This document shows, in pieces, positions 24,015-31,550 of a stretch of 53,556 nucleotides of DNA. The notes beneath the pieces were generated by a model. The model searched no databases and was not told the origin of the DNA. It worked only from the letters and a program-made list of their open reading frames with translations. This DNA comes from CAXMST01 sp038206985 (GTDB lineage: Bacteria > Actinomycetota > Thermoleophilia > Solirubrobacterales > 70-9): positions 1 through 53,556 of the forward strand of contig JBBRAH010000023.1 in NCBI GenBank assembly GCA_038206985.1. Reading direction: 5' to 3'. Each line of letters opens with the position of its first letter. Within the stretch, counting starts at the first letter, position 1. A program made the position numbers and the translations under genes.

Positions 24015-25408
24015 TCGCCGCCAGGGTTGTCGGAACTTCCGGAGCCCCCCTCGGAGCCGCCGGGAGAGTTGCTCCCCGCCAGCGCTCGCTCGCGATCGGA
24101 GACCTCGTCGAATCCCCGATCTACCGCTCGGCCGAGCAGCTCGAGCTGGGTCTGCACGGGCTCGCGCCGGCACTCCGGAAGCCGTTCCGCGAGGTCATCG
24201 AGCATCGCCCGCATGCGACGGCTGACCTGCAGCGAGTCTTCGCCGTAGAGGCGAATTTCGTCACAGGCGAGGTGCACGTAGTTCTCCCAGGAGTGCACCG
24301 GGACCAGGACCCGCAGGCTGTCCTCCTGGTCACGAAGCACGCCGGAGTAGAGGCGCTTTCCTCCGATTCGCAGCAGGAGATCGTGGATCTGATCGAGCGC
24401 CTGAACCGCGGTGGTGGGGTCGTTGATCCCGGGAGAGAGACCCCGGCTCGCGACATCAACGAGCTGCCGCAAGCCGAATGCTGCATCCTGGCGAAAGCTC
24501 CGCTCGTTTGCGAGCGCGAGGTGGTTCTGTAAGGGCTCGCTTTCCACCTCTTCGGCCGCCTCGCCGTGTACATCGGCAATCGGCGCCCCCCCCGGGACGA
24601 AATCTCCGACCTGGACACGGAGGGCGAGGACCACGTCGTGCTCGCAGGCCACCGCGCGCAGCCCCTCGAGGTCGAGCGCGCCGAGAACCCCGGGCGGACC
24701 TTCCCGGTGCAGAGTCCGTGGAGCGCGACGCATCTCCCGCAACTCCGACCAGCCCGCTCCCCGCTCCTCGTCCTCGTCCCCGGGATCACCGTCGATCTCG
24801 TAGCGCTCGAGCTCCTCACGGGTAGCGCTGCCGGCCTGGGCGACGATGTTGGCGATTCGCAGGGACTGGGCAACCTCGCTCAGGTAGTAGAGGAAGATGA
24901 CAACCGAGAGGACAACCAGGACGATCGCAGTTGTCACCGAGAGCTCGGGCACGCTGGTGACGTCGACCTCACGCAGCACCAGTACCGAGTAGGTGAATGT
25001 GATGACGAATAGAGCGAGTGCCAGCTTGCTGCTTCGAGAGGAGAGAAAGTTGCGCAGCAGCCGCGGCGAGAAACCGGTTGCCAGCTGCAGCGCCACCACG
25101 GTCAGGGTGAAGACCAGCCCGAGGAAAGTGAGCATCGAGGCCGCAATCGTCGAGAGAATCGAGCGGGCGCTGTCGGCGCCGCCGTCGAAGCCGACCACGG
25201 CACTGCTGCCGACCTCGATGCTGTCGTCCAGATAGATCGTCAACACGGACAGGGCGACTGCGAGGAGCAGACCCAGAATCGGCGGCACCCAGAGTGTCGC
25301 GCGCAGTCGTTCGCGGAGCACTGCCAGGCGGGCCATGCGCCTGATGCTGCCCGTCGGCTCGGACGGTCCCCCTGCCGCCGGTCCAGCCAAGGTATCTAAG
25401 CCGTTCAC
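24011..25408 (-). CDS. DUF2254 membrane protein
   Basis: Up to 465 residues. Four transmembrane helices fill the first half (LWVPPILGLLLAVALSVLTI, SMLTFLGLVFTLTVVALQLA, LALALFVITFTYSVLVL, TTAIVLVVLSVVIFLYYLSE). A soluble C-terminal domain carries RGLSPGINDPTTAVQALDQI, a diagnostic DUF2254 segment. Function is unknown in the family. The GTG at 25408 gives the longest form; a TACCTT hexamer on the minus strand (25389-25394) lies just downstream of it, so translation may really begin at ATG 25336 (MARLAVLRERL). The C-tail is Gly/Ser rich. It is divergent from groES. Confidence 0.78.
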   Translation of the reverse strand: MNGLDTLAGPAAGGPSEPTGSIRRMARLAVLRERLRATLWVPPILGLLLAVALSVLTIYLDDSIEVGSSAVVGFDGGADSARSILSTIAASMLTFLGLVFTLTVVALQLATGFSPRLLRNFLSSRSSKLALALFVITFTYSVLVLREVDVTSVPELSVTTAIVLVVLSVVIFLYYLSEVAQSLRIANIVAQAGSATREELERYEIDGDPGDEDEERGAGWSELREMRRAPRTLHREGPPGVLGALDLEGLRAVACEHDVVLALRVQVGDFVPGGAPIADVHGEAAEEVESEPLQNHLALANERSFRQDAAFGLRQLVDVASRGLSPGINDPTTAVQALDQIHDLLLRIGGKRLYSGVLRDQEDSLRVLVPVHSWENYVHLACDEIRLYGEDSLQVSRRMRAMLDDLAERLPECRREPVQTQLELLGRAVDRGFDEVSDRERALAGSNSPGGSEGGSGSSDNPGGD

Positions 25409-25419
25409 ACTTAGATCAC

Positions 25420-25447
25420 TTGCAAGATGCGCTCAGCCCGCTATATT
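25420..25447 (+). promoter_or_regulatory. sigma70-type promoter of groES-groEL
   Basis: -35 TTGCAA (25420-25425), a 16-bp spacer and -10 TATATT (25442-25447). Transcription should start near 25454, just before the CIRCE element. It is the clearest two-box promoter in the window, and the mRNA has a leader of about 115 nt, unlike the leaderless neighbours. Confidence 0.75.
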
Positions 25448-25458
25448 GCGTCTCGGCC

Positions 25459-25485
25459 TTGGCACTCTCATCGCTAGAGTGCCAA
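25459..25485. promoter_or_regulatory. CIRCE operator for HrcA
   Basis: A perfect inverted repeat, TTGGCACTC (25459-25467), 9-bp spacer, GAGTGCCAA (25477-25485). The canonical CIRCE is TTAGCACTC-N9-GAGTGCTAA; each arm here carries the same compensated change (A to G, T to C). HrcA bound here would block groESL transcription until heat shock. It lies at about +5 of the predicted transcript. Confidence 0.93.
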
Positions 25486-25569
25486 ATCGACAGCCGGATA
25501 CCACCCGGCATCGCGAATGAAGCCACAAGGCCTTTCAAACCGCAGTCCACACACGGAGGTAACTACGAC

Positions 25570-25857
25570 ATGAAGCTCAAGCCCCTCGGGGATCGCCTGA
25601 TCGTTCGGGCGCTCGAAGAAGAGGAGACGACGTCCAGCGGCATCGTCCTTCCCGACACTGCCAAGGAGAAGCCCCAGAAGGGCGAAGTGATCGCAGCCGG
25701 CGAAGGTGCCCGCGGCGATGACGGCGAGCGCATCCCGCTCGACGTCGCCGAGGGAGACACTGTCCTGTACAGCAAGTACGGCGGCACCGAGGTCAAGGTC
25801 GACGGCGAGGACCTGCTGGTCCTGCGCGAGTCCGACGTTCTGGCCAAGGTCGAGTAG
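25570..25857 (+). CDS. groES: co-chaperonin GroES (Hsp10)
   Basis: 95 residues: MKLKPLGDRLIVRALEEEE, the mobile loop EETTSSGIVLPDTAKEKPQK (about 17-36), GEVIAAGEG, GDTVLYSKYGGTEV and VLRESDVLAKVE. It caps GroEL for ATP-driven folding in the cytoplasm. A strong ribosome site (GGAGG) precedes the ATG. It is the first gene of the CIRCE-controlled operon. Confidence 0.97.
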   Translation: MKLKPLGDRLIVRALEEEETTSSGIVLPDTAKEKPQKGEVIAAGEGARGDDGERIPLDVAEGDTVLYSKYGGTEVKVDGEDLLVLRESDVLAKVE

Positions 25858-25911
25858 TCCCCACTTCGACCGTATCCACGTAAAGAAACAGACTCAGGAG
25901 GAACCACAGAT

Positions 25912-27540
25912 ATGGCTCACAAGGAGTTGAAGTACGGCGCGGAAGCGCGCGGTGCATTGCAGAACGGCGTCGATGCCGTCGCCAACGCAGTCAAGGTCAC
26001 GCTCGGTCCGAAGGGCCGCTACGTCGTCCTCGACAAGAAGTTCGGCGCACCGACGATCACCAACGACGGTGTGACCATCGCCCGTGAGATCGACATCGAG
26101 GATGTCTTCGAGAACCAGGGCGCACAGCTCGTTCGCGAGGTCGCTACTGCGACCAACGACGTCGCCGGTGACGGTACGACCACCGCGACCCTGCTGGCGC
26201 AGACGATCGTCCACGCCGGTCTCAAGAACGTCGCGGCCGGTGCCAACCCGCTCGCCCTCCGCAAGGGGATCGAGTCGGCGGTCAACCAGGTCGTCGAGAA
26301 CCTGCGCGAGAAGCAGTCGACCGAGGTTGGCGGCAAGGAGCAGATCGCCAAGGTCGCCTCCATCTCCGCGGCTGATGAGGAGATCGGTGACATCATCGCC
26401 GACGCCATCGAGAAGGTTGGCAAGGACGGCGTCGTGAACGTCGAAGAGGGCCAGACCTTCGGGATGGAGCTCGAGTTCACCGAGGGCATGCAGTTCGACA
26501 AGGGCTACATCTCCCCGTACATGGTCACCGACCAGGAGCGGATGGAAGCGGTCCTCGAGGACCCCTACATCCTGATCGCCAACTCGAAGATCGGCAACGT
26601 CCGCGAGATGCTGCCGGTGCTCGAGGCGGTCATGCAGGGCGGCAAGCCGCTCGTGATCATCGCCGAGGACGTCGAGGGCGAGGCCCTGGCGACTCTGGTG
26701 GTCAACAAGCTCCGCGGCACCTTCACCGGTGTGGCGGTCAAGGCCCCGGGCTTCGGCGATCGCCGTAAGCGCATGCTCGAGGACATCGCGATCCTCTCGG
26801 GCGGCGAGGTCATCACCGAGGAGATGGGCCTGAAGCTGGAGAACACCCAGCTGACCCAGCTCGGCAAGGCTCGCCGGGTCGTCGTTGCCAAGGACAACAC
26901 GACGATCATCGACGGTGCCGGTGAGAAGGAGCAGATCGAGGGCCGGATCAACCAGATCCGCTCCGAGATCGACAACACCGACAGCGATTTCGATCGTGAG
27001 AAGCTCCAGGAGCGTCTCGCGAAGCTCGCCGGCGGTGTGGCCGTGGTCAAGGTTGGCGCTGCCACCGAGACCGAGATGAAGGAGAAGAAGCACCGCGTCG
27101 AGGACGCGCTGCAGGCCACCCGGGCCGCCCTCGAAGAGGGCATCGTTCCCGGCGGTGGCGTCGCTCTCCTGAACGCTCAGGAAGCGGTCGACGCCTCCGG
27201 GCTCGACGGTGACGAGGCGACAGGGGCGGAGATCATCCGCAAGTCGCTCGAGGGCCCGATCCGCCAGATCGCGGAGAACTCCGGGTTCGAGGGTTCGGTC
27301 GTCGTCAACAAGATCCGCGACATGAAGCCCGGTGAGGGTCTCAACGCGGGCACCGGCACCTACGGCGATCTGATCGCCGACGGCGTCATCGACCCGACGA
27401 TGGTCACGCGCTCTGCTCTGCAGAACGCCGCCTCGATCGCCAAGAACATCCTCACGACGGAGTGCATCGTCGCTGAGCCCGAGGAAGACGGCGCCGGCGG
27501 TATGCCCGGCGGCATGCCTGACATGGGCGGGATGATGTAG
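25912..27540 (+). CDS. groEL: chaperonin GroEL (Hsp60)
   Basis: 542 residues, full length. Landmarks: VTLGPKGRYVVLDKKFGAPTI, the ATP-binding GDGTTTATLLAQ (about 85-96), apical-domain QFDKGYISPYMVTD, and the Gly/Met tail GGMPGGMPDMGGMM. A GGAGG ribosome site precedes the ATG, 54 bp behind groES. The tail is the ordinary Gly-Met type, not the His-rich type of some actinobacterial second copies. The last 219 bp have a near-identical broken copy at 28768-28985. Confidence 0.97.
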   Translation: MAHKELKYGAEARGALQNGVDAVANAVKVTLGPKGRYVVLDKKFGAPTITNDGVTIAREIDIEDVFENQGAQLVREVATATNDVAGDGTTTATLLAQTIVHAGLKNVAAGANPLALRKGIESAVNQVVENLREKQSTEVGGKEQIAKVASISAADEEIGDIIADAIEKVGKDGVVNVEEGQTFGMELEFTEGMQFDKGYISPYMVTDQERMEAVLEDPYILIANSKIGNVREMLPVLEAVMQGGKPLVIIAEDVEGEALATLVVNKLRGTFTGVAVKAPGFGDRRKRMLEDIAILSGGEVITEEMGLKLENTQLTQLGKARRVVVAKDNTTIIDGAGEKEQIEGRINQIRSEIDNTDSDFDREKLQERLAKLAGGVAVVKVGAATETEMKEKKHRVEDALQATRAALEEGIVPGGGVALLNAQEAVDASGLDGDEATGAEIIRKSLEGPIRQIAENSGFEGSVVVNKIRDMKPGEGLNAGTGTYGDLIADGVIDPTMVTRSALQNAASIAKNILTTECIVAEPEEDGAGGMPGGMPDMGGMM

Positions 27541-27825
27541 GGAGACCCCCTACCCCTTGGGCCGCGGTAAGACCCGCAGTCCAGCCTCTGGAGAGCCCGG
27601 TCGACCTCGTGTCGGCCGGGCTCTTCTGCGTCTGGGACGGTCGCGTGGGCCGTTCGGCCCATGGCTGAGTAAGCCGTCGCTGTCGTCAGGGCTGAGATAC
27701 CTCGCGCGCGAGGTGAACAGAGCGGCGCGCCCGTTTGGTCGGGGGGATCGGGGTCGGGTGCGCCAGCGCCGGTTAGGCCCGTGTCTCGGATGTAGACACC
27801 GATGAGCTCACGCCAGCGGGCATAG
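27541..27825. other. intergenic stretch after groEL with no convincing gene
   Basis: 285 bp. Apart from the terminator at 27592-27625 no coding signal was found: open frames here lack the strong third-position GC of neighbouring genes and no start signal stands out. It forms the left part of the scarred patch between groEL and the groEL fragment. Confidence 0.6.
27592..27625 (+). terminator. groEL: rho-independent-type terminator of groESL
   Basis: AGAGCCCGG (27592-27600) pairs with CCGGGCTCT (27616-27624), and the stem extends inward via TCGAC/GTCGG. The loop is short and the stem is very GC-rich. The T-run is poor, as usual in high-GC genomes. Confidence 0.75.
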
Positions 27826-28209
27826 ACTCGGGCCACCCTCACCGACTTCGACGTCACCGCGCAGAAAAAGCAGAAGCAGAAGGCCAAGAAGATCAAGATC
27901 AAGGTCTCCGCCGGAGCCGCCGAGCCGATCACCGCAACTGCCACCGGCAAAGTCAAGGTGGGTTCGAAGTCCTACAAGCTCAAGGATCAGACCAAGACGG
28001 TCGACGCCGGCGAGCGCACGATCCTCAAGCTGAAGCCGAAGAGCTCCAAGGACGCCAGGAGGATCGCCAAGGCAATCAAGAAGTACAAGAAGGCGCCCCG
28101 CAAGAAGAAGCAGAAGCTCGCGGTCAAGGCCCCGATCCCGATCGCGGTCGAGGGCATCGACGCCGCCGCCAACTCCCTGGTCGAGAAGCGGGTCGTCGGG
28201 CTGAAGTAG
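27826..28209 (+). pseudogene. 5'-truncated tail of a lysine-rich secreted/surface protein
   Basis: After an in-frame stop at 27823-27825 the frame encodes about 127 residues with no plausible start near the beginning (first GTG at 27958). The text is a beta-rich, Lys-rich repeat: ITATATGKVKVGSKSYKLKD, TILKLKPKSSKDARRIAKAI and a closing EKRVVGLK. Similar tails with Gly-Lys-Val-Lys-Val-Gly units close many predicted extracellular proteins of Thermoleophilia; that comparison is from memory. Good codon use shows it was once coding. The rest of the gene is missing, so I read it as a remnant left by a rearrangement. A shorter live protein from GTG 27958 (83 residues) cannot be excluded. Confidence 0.6.
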
Positions 28210-28220
28210 GAAGACCGAGG

Positions 28221-28266
28221 ACGCCCTGCTCTCGCGGCCTGGAAAGCGCCCAGACGAGCAGGGCGT
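28221..28266. terminator. bidirectional hairpin between the surface-protein remnant and DUF2442
   Basis: ACGCCCTGCTC (28221-28231) pairs perfectly with GAGCAGGGCGT (28256-28266) around a 24-nt loop. It lies between two convergent reading frames and could stop both. Confidence 0.6.
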
Positions 28267-28272
28267 GTTAGC

Positions 28273-28524
28273 TCAACCCTTCGAGACCAGCGGGTAGCGC
28301 TCCGGATTCTCGATCGAGTTGACCGACAGGTCGATGTCGAGTGCGGGCCAGTACAGGTGCCCGGCTCCTGCTACCTCCAGACCAAGGATCTGATCGACCG
28401 AGGCTTGTCGGAACCAGGGGAACGCCGCGAACGGCAGGAACAGTTCTCGCCCCTCCAGCAGCACCCAGAACCCATGCTGGGAGATGTTCGTGACCTCAGC
28501 TCGAGAAGTGACTGTTCCAGGCAT
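28273..28524 (-). CDS. DUF2442 protein, probable partner of DUF4160
   Basis: 83 residues from ATG 28524 (an upstream in-frame start at 28572 lies within the DUF4160 gene). The core GFWVLLEGRELFLPFAAFPW and the closing WPALDIDLSVNSIENPERYP match DUF2442. DUF2442 proteins are commonly encoded beside DUF4160 and the pair is often listed as a predicted toxin-antitoxin or mobile module; function is unproven. The gene overlaps the DUF4160 gene by 29 bp, implying coupled translation. Confidence 0.78.
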   Translation of the reverse strand: MPGTVTSRAEVTNISQHGFWVLLEGRELFLPFAAFPWFRQASVDQILGLEVAGAGHLYWPALDIDLSVNSIENPERYPLVSKG

Positions 28525-28735
28525 CGCGGACCTCCTGCTCGTGTTGTTCGACCAGTCTCCGAACCCGATCAAGATCCTGCGAGTTCAGACCATGGTTCCT
28601 CGCGATCTCGATTCTGGGCTCGACCCAGATCTTCGCCTCGCCGTCCGGCGAGGTGACGTGGATGTGCAGCCGGTTCTCCTCGCGAGAGAAGAAAAAGAAC
28701 CGGAAAGGTCCTTCCCGAAAAACGGTCGGACTCAT
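28496..28735 (-). CDS. DUF4160 protein
   Basis: 79 residues: SPTVFREGPFRFFFFSREEN, then HIHVTSPDGEAKIWVEP and ARNHGLNSQDLDRVRRLVEQ. This is the compact DUF4160 pattern, with conserved Phe-rich strands, the His-x-His and a C-terminal helix. No function is established. TAGACT (complement of 28742-28747) ends 6 nt before the ATG, giving a leaderless transcript for the pair. The module sits between intact groEL and the broken groEL copy, suggesting arrival by transfer. Confidence 0.8.
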   Translation of the reverse strand: MSPTVFREGPFRFFFFSREENRLHIHVTSPDGEAKIWVEPRIEIARNHGLNSQDLDRVRRLVEQHEQEVRDAWNSHFSS

Positions 28736-28767
28736 AAGGGCAGTCTAGTGTCCCTGGGCCGCTCCGC

Positions 28768-28996
28768 CGTCGTCAACAAGATCCGCGACATGAAGCCCGG
28801 TGAGGGTCTCAACGCGGGTACCGGCACCTACGGCGATCTGATCGCCGATGGCGTCATCGACCCGACGATGGTCACGCGCTCTGCTCTGCAGAACGCCGCC
28901 TCGATCGCCAAGAACATCCTGACGACGGAGTGCACGTCGCTGAGCCCGAGGAAGACGGCGCAGGCGGTATGCCCGGCGGTATGCCAGGGCGTTTAA
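28768..28996 (+). pseudogene. groEL: broken duplicate of the groEL 3' end
   Basis: Bases 28768-28985 match 27300-27518 inside groEL with five substitutions and one deleted base. In the groEL frame the five changes are all third-position and synonymous (Gly, Asp, Leu, Ala, Gly). The deletion after TTEC shifts the frame so the end reads TSLSPRK and stops at 28996. No groEL 5' part is nearby. It cannot make a chaperonin. See the findings for the integration-scar reading. Confidence 0.9.
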
Positions 28997-29061
28997 CCAA
29001 CACCTGCCGGCGGGCGCGTGCAGGGCTAAAGAGAATTCCCGCTCGCGCCGATGCTCTGGGC

Positions 29062-30177
29062 ATGGCACGGATGCTTAAGGAACGCGGCGGTGAACTGCTA
29101 CGGCGGGTCAACCTGCTGTCGGAGCGGGAGCTCGCGGCGTCCCTGCTCGGTGCGATCGCAATCGGGGGGCCGGTCCTCGGTTTCGCCACGTTCGCGCTGC
29201 CGCACCCCGAGGGCACCGACTATGTCCTGCCGGCGGTCTCTTTCGGCATCGCGATCCTGCTCGGGCTGATGCTCTGGGTCCGGCGGGCAACGATCGGCTG
29301 GGCGACGATTGCCGCCGTGGTCGCGGTGGGCGCGGTGATCGTGACCGCAGTGATGTTTGCGGTGCCCGGGCGGAGCGCCGTCTACGTCACCTACTACGTC
29401 TGGCTCGGGATCTTCGCCTTCTACTTCTTCCGTCCCCGCTGGGCGTTCGCACAGACCGCCTGGATCGCTGTGCTCTATGCGGTCGCCGTGGCCGATGACA
29501 ATCCGCCGGGGGCGCTCGAGCAGTGGGCGGTTGGCGTTGCGACCATCCTTGGTGTCGGCATCCTGGTCCTCGCGCTGCGCATGCGGATAGCGGGCCTGCT
29601 CGGCACCCTCGAGGCAGCCGCCGCCACCGACGACCTCACCGGCTTGCCGAACCGCCGCGCCTTCGACCAGCAGTTGCTGCGCGAGCTGGAGCGCAGCGAG
29701 CGCGAAGGATCCGACGTGTCCCTCGCCTTGCTGGATCTCGACCGCTTCAAGACCCTCAATGACACGGCGGGCCACGCGGCGGGTGATCAGGCGCTCCGCG
29801 ACCTCGCGACGGTGATCCGCGCGGCGATCCGCGGCATGGACTGGCCCGCGCGAATCGGTGGCGACGAGTTCGTAGTGCTGCTCCCGGGTGCGACGGTCGA
29901 TGAGGCGATGCTCGTCGCCACCCGCCTGCTCGCCGCGGTCGATGATTCCTTTGGCGCTGCGAGCATGTCGCTGCAGGCCAGCATCGGGGTCGCTTCAGCG
30001 GACGGTCGTGCGATCGCGCCGGATGTGCTGTTGGCCGAGGCTGACCGCGCCCTCTACCTGGCCAAGCGAGCAGGCGGGGACTGCGTGTCGCAGGCCGAGC
30101 CCCTCGACCGCTCACCCGTCGCGCATGGTGGACACACTGGCGCTTCACCGCGGATAACCGACCGTATAGGTCAGTAG
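29062..30177 (+). CDS. membrane-bound GGDEF diguanylate cyclase
   Basis: 371 residues. About six transmembrane helices occupy roughly 25-180 (LLGAIAIGGPVLGFATFAL, ILLGLMLWV, IAAVVAVGAVIVTAVMFAV, WLGIFAFYFF, VATILGVGILVLALRM). A GGDEF domain follows (about 200-355): DDLTGLPNRRAFD, DLDRFKTLND and the intact active site RIGGDEFVVLLPG. An RxxD (RGMD) five residues before GGDEF is a product-inhibition I-site. It should make c-di-GMP. The ATG at 29062 lies 6 nt after GATGCT (29050-29055). It begins 66 bp after the groEL fragment. Confidence 0.9.
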   Translation: MARMLKERGGELLRRVNLLSERELAASLLGAIAIGGPVLGFATFALPHPEGTDYVLPAVSFGIAILLGLMLWVRRATIGWATIAAVVAVGAVIVTAVMFAVPGRSAVYVTYYVWLGIFAFYFFRPRWAFAQTAWIAVLYAVAVADDNPPGALEQWAVGVATILGVGILVLALRMRIAGLLGTLEAAAATDDLTGLPNRRAFDQQLLRELERSEREGSDVSLALLDLDRFKTLNDTAGHAAGDQALRDLATVIRAAIRGMDWPARIGGDEFVVLLPGATVDEAMLVATRLLAAVDDSFGAASMSLQASIGVASADGRAIAPDVLLAEADRALYLAKRAGGDCVSQAEPLDRSPVAHGGHTGASPRITDRIGQ

Positions 30178-30246
30178 AACGCGTCAGAGTTCGCCGGTCA
30201 GCGGGTTCCGTCCGGTGCGTCGAGGCGCCGTCACCCGCCTGGCTTC

Positions 30247-31113
30247 TCAGCCTGCGAGTACGGAGCGCATTGCCCGCGGCTCCACCCCGAGCCTGCCGGC
30301 GTCGGCAGTCCCTGCGCCGGCGACCATCGGCACCTCCATCAGCTCCGCTTCCTCCCAGGTGGCGAAAGCGTTGTCACCGACCAGCCGCCGGAGGCCGAGC
30401 AGCCCGCGGCGTACGAAGGGCAGGGGGACGTGCAGAAGCGGCCGGCGGCGGCCGGTTGATTCGGCGATCAGGCGCGCGATCTCGTTGTAGCTGAGGCGCT
30501 CGGGGCCGGCGAGCTCGTAGTGACCGGCCTCGGCCTCGATCGCGTTGATGGTGGCGCGGGCGGCGTCGCGCGCCCAGATCGGCTCGAACTCGGCCTTGCC
30601 GGTGCCGGAGATCGGGAGCACCGGCAGCAGGGCCAGGCGTCTCATCACCGTCACCCACGGGTCGTGCCGGTCGTAGATGATCGATGGAGAGATCACCGTG
30701 GTCTCGATCTCAGCCCCCTCGACGATGTCCTCGGCCAGGGCCTTGGAGCGGAAGAACCGGGTGCGCTGATGCATGGTGGCCCCGATCGCGCTGAAGAAGA
30801 TGAAGCGTTTCACGCCGGCCGCCTCGGCCGCCCGCAGCAAGCGGTAGGTCCCGAGCGCATTGATCTCTTCGAGGCGGCGCGGGGGCTGATCGCGGATCGC
30901 GGCGGCGAGGTGGATCACGGTGTCTGCGCCTCGAACCGCGTGCCGCAGGCCGCGTGGATCACCGAGGTCGGCGAGCGAGAGCTGGACGCGCACGCGGGCG
31001 GGGCCGAGGCGTCTCGGATCGCGCACGAGGCAGCGGACCTCATGGCCTTCGGCGAGCAACTCGGGTACGAGAGCCGAGCCCACCACCCCGGTTGCGCCGG
31101 TGAGCAGGATCAC
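30247..31113 (-). CDS. NAD(P)-binding epimerase/NDUFA9-like oxidoreductase
   Basis: 288 residues of an atypical short-chain dehydrogenase. N-terminal ILLTGATGVVGSALVPELL gives the GxxGxxG Rossmann motif; VRCLVRDPRRL and DTVIHLAAAIRDQ follow. The catalytic Tyr-x-x-x-Lys is not obvious (FFRSKALAEDIV instead), as in the NmrA/NDUFA9 branch where members bind NAD(P) and act in quinone or electron-transfer settings. GTG 31113 is fixed by TAGGGT (complement of 31120-31125) ending 6 nt upstream. It is divergent from the ferredoxin. Confidence 0.78.
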   Translation of the reverse strand: MILLTGATGVVGSALVPELLAEGHEVRCLVRDPRRLGPARVRVQLSLADLGDPRGLRHAVRGADTVIHLAAAIRDQPPRRLEEINALGTYRLLRAAEAAGVKRFIFFSAIGATMHQRTRFFRSKALAEDIVEGAEIETTVISPSIIYDRHDPWVTVMRRLALLPVLPISGTGKAEFEPIWARDAARATINAIEAEAGHYELAGPERLSYNEIARLIAESTGRRRPLLHVPLPFVRRGLLGLRRLVGDNAFATWEEAELMEVPMVAGAGTADAGRLGVEPRAMRSVLAG

Positions 31114-31183
31114 ACTGCAACCCTACCCGGACACTTGCGTTCGGAACCCCTCCGGCGTCGTGGCAGGGACGTGGCTCGCCACC

Positions 31184-31189
31184 TACAAT
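31184..31189 (+). promoter_or_regulatory. fdxA: -10 box of the ferredoxin gene
   Basis: TACAAT at 31184-31189 predicts a start near 31196 and a leader of about 50 nt with a ribosome site (GAAGGA). No strong -35 was found. Confidence 0.5.
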
Positions 31190-31244
31190 GGCCGTTCGGC
31201 GGCTCCGGCCGTGGCACCAGACCGTAAGCGACCGAAGGAAGATC

Positions 31245-31508
31245 TTGACCTACGTCATCGCAGAACCCTGCATCGGTGAGAAGGACAACTCCTGCGTCGA
31301 GGTATGCCCCGTCGACTGCATCCATCCGACTCCCGACGAGCCCGATTACGAGGCCGCGACGCAGCTCTTCATCGATCCCGACGAGTGCATCGACTGCGAT
31401 GCCTGCGTTGAGGCCTGCCCCGTCGACGCCTGCTTCGCCGAGGATCAGCTCCCCAGCGAGTGGGCCAAGTACGCGCCGATCAACGCCGACTACTTCGCCA
31501 AGAAGTAG
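31245..31508 (+). CDS. fdxA: 7Fe ferredoxin ([3Fe-4S][4Fe-4S])
   Basis: 87 residues. The first cluster motif is CIGEKDNSCVEVCPVDC, the spaced type that holds a 3Fe-4S cluster. The second, CIDCDACVEACPVDAC, is a full CxxCxxCxxxCP 4Fe-4S site. The tail EDQLPSEWAKYAPINADYF matches actinobacterial FdxA. It is a small cytoplasmic electron carrier. The TTG at 31245 is preceded by GAAGGA at good spacing and gives the family N-terminus (TYVIAEPC), so earlier in-frame starts were rejected. Confidence 0.92.
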   Translation: MTYVIAEPCIGEKDNSCVEVCPVDCIHPTPDEPDYEAATQLFIDPDECIDCDACVEACPVDACFAEDQLPSEWAKYAPINADYFAKK

Positions 31509-31550
31509 GGCTCGCCGAGCCTCGCGCCCCGCTTTCCGCTCTGGTCGGGG

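Noticed and set aside
27557..27805. An 82-codon frame after groEL
   Set aside because: It includes the groEL terminator hairpin and is Arg/Gly/Pro-rich with no start signal.
31509..31521. GGCTC-GCC-GAGCC hairpin after the ferredoxin
   Set aside because: A 5-bp stem with a 3-nt loop and no T-run is too common in this GC-rich DNA to call a terminator.
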